20,274 nucleotides of DNA from Bolinopsis microptera (lineage: Eukaryota > Ctenophora > Tentaculata > Lobata > Bolinopsidae). The stretch lies in the NCBI RefSeq assembly GCF_026151205.1, contig NW_026971905.1, positions 1 to 20,274 of the forward strand. Direction: 5' to 3'. The position numbers and the translations under genes were made by a program. Of this stretch, positions 18,061 through 20,274 are shown in pieces. The notes beneath the pieces are model-generated. The model did not search any database and was not told where the DNA came from. It worked only from the letters and a program-made list of their open reading frames with translations. How positions within the stretch are numbered: the stretch's first letter is position 1; the number at the start of each line of letters is the position of its first letter.

Positions 18061-19017
18061 TTACAACTTAACTCAAACTAATGCTTCTGTCTGTCTGCTG
18101 CATTTGAGTTTATTTCTAAATGATTCGCAGCTTTCGGTAGCTCCATGTTCAGCCCACCATGCCTGAAAAAATTTGGTTCACAATAACTTTGGTTCCCATA
18201 AATATTATGGTTACCATAATATAAGTCACAAATTTTGTTAATTTCAAGTCAACAACAATATTAGTCGTATTTTTAAGACCATTTTTCCATATCATTTAAT
18301 TTTTTTAAATTTATTCAGCTAGCTTTTTTGACTAAAATATTTTCGATCTGGGAAATTATTTAAAGACGAGTCAACATTACATACATCAATTACATAGCAT
18401 CACATACATTTACCTATAACACGCAGTAGCGACTTGTATAAATTTAACGATACTTAAATTCGTTAAATCATATATCATGTATATGCTCTGCTGAAATCTT
18501 AGTCTCCTTTAAAATAAGTCCTCCCATGAAATTTAGTTTACAACAATTTTAGGCAATTGTTTGACTTAATTTATGGTATAATAGATTTTTCGTTCCTGAG
18601 GAAAGGGAATTTCGGCGGATATAGTAACACCAGAAAATATTGGTTTATGTAAATTGAGTTTACGTTGTTTATCAATGATTCGAGGGCACTGCAACGAGAA
18701 TTAGAACAATTAATCAAAAATTACTGCCTAAACATTTAATGACCAAAACCTAACGAGCTTAACCTCTGTCACTCTTTTTCGGAGATTCAATATCATTTGA
18801 CACAACTCTATGGATTAACTATATGATTTTTTAAAATAGGAAAACTAATCTGGTTGTATCCTAGCAGAACTGATTATTATATACGTTAAGAACAGTGTCA
18901 GCTGGAATATTCAAGTAAGGTCATTTGTGTGCTTTCTTTTACAACAGAAACAAGGAATTGAAATATCATTGTAAACTAAAACTGACAAGGGTAATCATAA
19001 CATAACATTGTGCTCAC
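18061..19017. other. AT-rich spacer between LINE fragments
   Basis: No gene is recognised. A 10-bp perfect inverted repeat lies at 18202-18222 (ATATTATGGT, T, ACCATAATAT). A possible short coding trace near 18085-18165 on the minus strand ('AWWAEHGATESCESF') follows a TTTTTTCAG but cannot be assigned. Confidence 0.35.
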
Positions 19018-19344
19018 AGTGTCACTCCATTCCTGAAAAAAGCCCATTTTCTTCCAATAAGACAACAAATAGAGTATAAGATTGCTCTAACCGTGTTCAA
19101 ATGTGTCAACAACGTAGCTCCAAATTATATCACCAAATGCATCAACATTAAGAGTCAACCTGTACGTGTACTACGGACTGAACAAGACTATTTCCTCCTA
19201 AATGTTCCTACTGTTTCAAATTATAGTAAAACTGAGAGAAGCTTTAGTTACTGTGGACCCTTTGTTTGGAATCAGCTTCCTTAGCAATTGAGAACATTAA
19301 CCGATATCGTATTAAATCAAAGTTCTAAACAAGGGATAGTTTAA
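19018..19344 (+). pseudogene. CR1/L2-like LINE, 3' end of ORF2 only
   Basis: The frame reads 'FLKKAHFLPIRQQIEYKIAL', 'FKCVNNVAPNYI', 'PVRVLRTEQD' and 'FSYCGPFVWNQLP'. This is the conserved C-terminal tail of CR1/L2/jockey-type reverse transcriptases, where 'LHWLPVxxRIxYKI', 'YKxLxGxAPxYL' and 'RAFSxxAPxLWNSLP' are the usual forms. A TAG (19282-19284) follows 'NQLP', but the same frame continues with 'QLRTLTDIVL' to a TAA at 19342-19344, as an intact copy would. The polymerase and endonuclease parts are absent, typical of 5' truncation. Confidence 0.72.
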
Positions 19345-19399
19345 AAAACAACGCCCAAGTCTAATCTTTCCCTAAAACAAAAACTAAAAATTAAAAACT

Positions 19400-20272
19400 T
19401 CATTGCAATTTCCGCCAATATCTCTTGTCATAACTCAAATTACGGAGATAATGCAGGTCAAAGATATTATTTAAATAAAGATTTCTTTTACATAAATCAT
19501 GCACAATCAGCGAGAATAGATTGCTTTGGGGTCTTCCTCTTCTCCCTGGTAAGTCCAGTGTATTGATGGCAAAAATGAGGGAAGAAAACGCTGGTCCGTC
19601 AATAGGACCCCGCAAAACATGTCCTAACATTCTCCACCGACTACGGGCCACTTTTTCTGACAATGGTTCAGCATTGCAGCGTTTATACAAGTTTTTGTTG
19701 GAGATGACTCCTGGGTACTTTATATTCAAAATAGTGCGAAGATGTCTGCGGTGAACAACATCTAGTTTTTCAAGGAATATTTTGGGGACGGCCCAACAGG
19801 ATGAGTTGTACATAAGAACCGATACGACTAAAGCATTATACAGTATTAGACGTTTGTTTAGGGGCAGTTTATCACTCCAGGCCTTCTTGTAATTGTTAAA
19901 GGCAGCATATCCCAGGTTTATGCGACGCTGAATATCAGCTTTGCTACACAAGACGGACCCTAGAGTGATACTTTTCCTCCATGCTTCATTCCCCGACACT
20001 AATTTTCCATCACTGTCGACTTCACCCGTACTAGCTAAATAAACATGAGTGAAGTCCGTTTTGTCTTCATTGACAAAGAGGTTCCATTTCTCGAGTATAG
20101 CTGTTGCCTGGGGCAAAATAGCTCTCAAGTTGTCTTCCTCTTCATCATTGAAGTCAACATCATCAGCATATTCAGTGTCAAGTGGAAGGCCAGCAATAGT
20201 AATCGGGGGGATTGGCCTATCTAAACTGATTGTTATAGTCCATCCGATATCGTCTTGTTTAAAAAGAGAATA
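19400..20272 (-). CDS. LINE reverse transcriptase, partial; N-terminus beyond the window edge
   Basis: This frame is open for 290 codons from the right edge to a TGA (19402-19400). It includes the polymerase core motif 'TEYADDVDF' (YADD at 20170-20159), so the catalytic aspartate pair is intact. Downstream lie 'EKWNLFVNEDKTDFTHVYL', 'TLGSVLCSKADIQRRI', 'LMYNSSCWAVP', 'LDVVHRRHLRTIL', 'RWRMLGHVLRG' and 'GRRGRPQSNL'. These match the thumb and C-terminal region of non-LTR retrotransposon proteins common in coral and Hydra genomes; the exact clade is uncertain. The fingers domain and any endonuclease lie outside the window. It runs convergent to the CR1/L2-like fragment, the two coding ends lying about 55 bp apart. 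Unlike the other mobile-element genes here it has no stop or frameshift, so it may be the youngest insertion. Confidence 0.8.
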   Translation of the reverse strand, partial: YSLFKQDDIGWTITISLDRPIPPITIAGLPLDTEYADDVDFNDEEEDNLRAILPQATAILEKWNLFVNEDKTDFTHVYLASTGEVDSDGKLVSGNEAWRKSITLGSVLCSKADIQRRINLGYAAFNNYKKAWSDKLPLNKRLILYNALVVSVLMYNSSCWAVPKIFLEKLDVVHRRHLRTILNIKYPGVISNKNLYKRCNAEPLSEKVARSRWRMLGHVLRGPIDGPAFSSLIFAINTLDLPGRRGRPQSNLFSLIVHDLCKRNLYLNNIFDLHYLRNLSYDKRYWRKLQ

Positions 20273-20274
20273 AA

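Noticed and set aside
479-19020. Several CACAGTG/CACTGTG heptamers like RAG recombination signals (near 479, 595, 713, 6005, 11013 and 19014)
   Set aside because: They are scattered, have no nonamer at 12 or 23 bp that I could see, and do not bound the RAG1-like gene. A 7-mer is expected a few times in 20 kb.
1-20274. CRISPR arrays, tRNA or rRNA genes, bacterial operons
   Set aside because: No regularly spaced repeats with unique spacers, no cloverleaf I could fold by eye, and no ribosome-binding-site-led gene clusters.

Overview
This window looks like accessory, transposon-rich DNA from a eukaryote, most likely a marine invertebrate. The signs are short coding blocks that join in frame across GT...AG introns, moderate-to-low GC, many inverted-repeat elements, LINE reverse-transcriptase fragments, and three mobile-element protein families I associate with cnidarian, aphid and other invertebrate genomes. 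I cannot name the species. No bacterial operon, rRNA, CRISPR array or convincing tRNA was seen.

Left part (1-5.7 kb). A decayed RAG1-like/Transib-superfamily gene (2-1373, +) still shows all three DDE-type catalytic acids and the CxxC...HxxxxH zinc ligands. It runs directly into a decayed hAT-related transposase-like gene (about 1357-3623, +). That second gene is split by a 1,018-bp non-autonomous hAT-like element (2194-3211) flanked by an 8-bp duplication; conceptual removal of the element and one duplicate restores the frame. A second, more N-terminal RAG1-like piece lies at 4363-4933, followed by an Ala/Pro/Thr-coding low-complexity block with an 83-bp duplication.

Middle (5.7-13.6 kb). 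Two families of diverged direct repeats (6.05-6.36 and 6.54-6.85 kb) precede a five-exon gene of an uncharacterised invertebrate mobile-element family (7748-9710, +), whose last two exons are frameshifted. Two exons of an unidentified gene (10098-10197 and 10551-10648) splice in frame. Then come a degenerate ~100-bp tandem repeat, a 207-bp palindromic MITE (11492-11698) and a 1,638-bp element with perfect 22-bp terminal inverted repeats (11952-13589).

Right part (14-20.3 kb). On the minus strand is the only gene here that looks like a host gene: a two-exon Ly6/uPAR-type, signal-peptide-bearing, probably GPI-anchored protein (14023-16059). Its second exon carries a 16-bp tandem duplication that shifts the frame. 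Its intron holds a four-unit minisatellite and another duplicated repeat. The right end holds a CR1/L2-like LINE 3' fragment (+), a decayed LINE C-terminal fragment (-), and a longer open LINE RT with a YADD motif (-) that runs off the window edge.

The genes do not form a pathway. The window reads as layered insertions and decay around one host gene. Several of the 1-nt frameshifts lie in G homopolymers, so some damage could be assembly error. All family names come from motif recognition by eye; no database search was possible.
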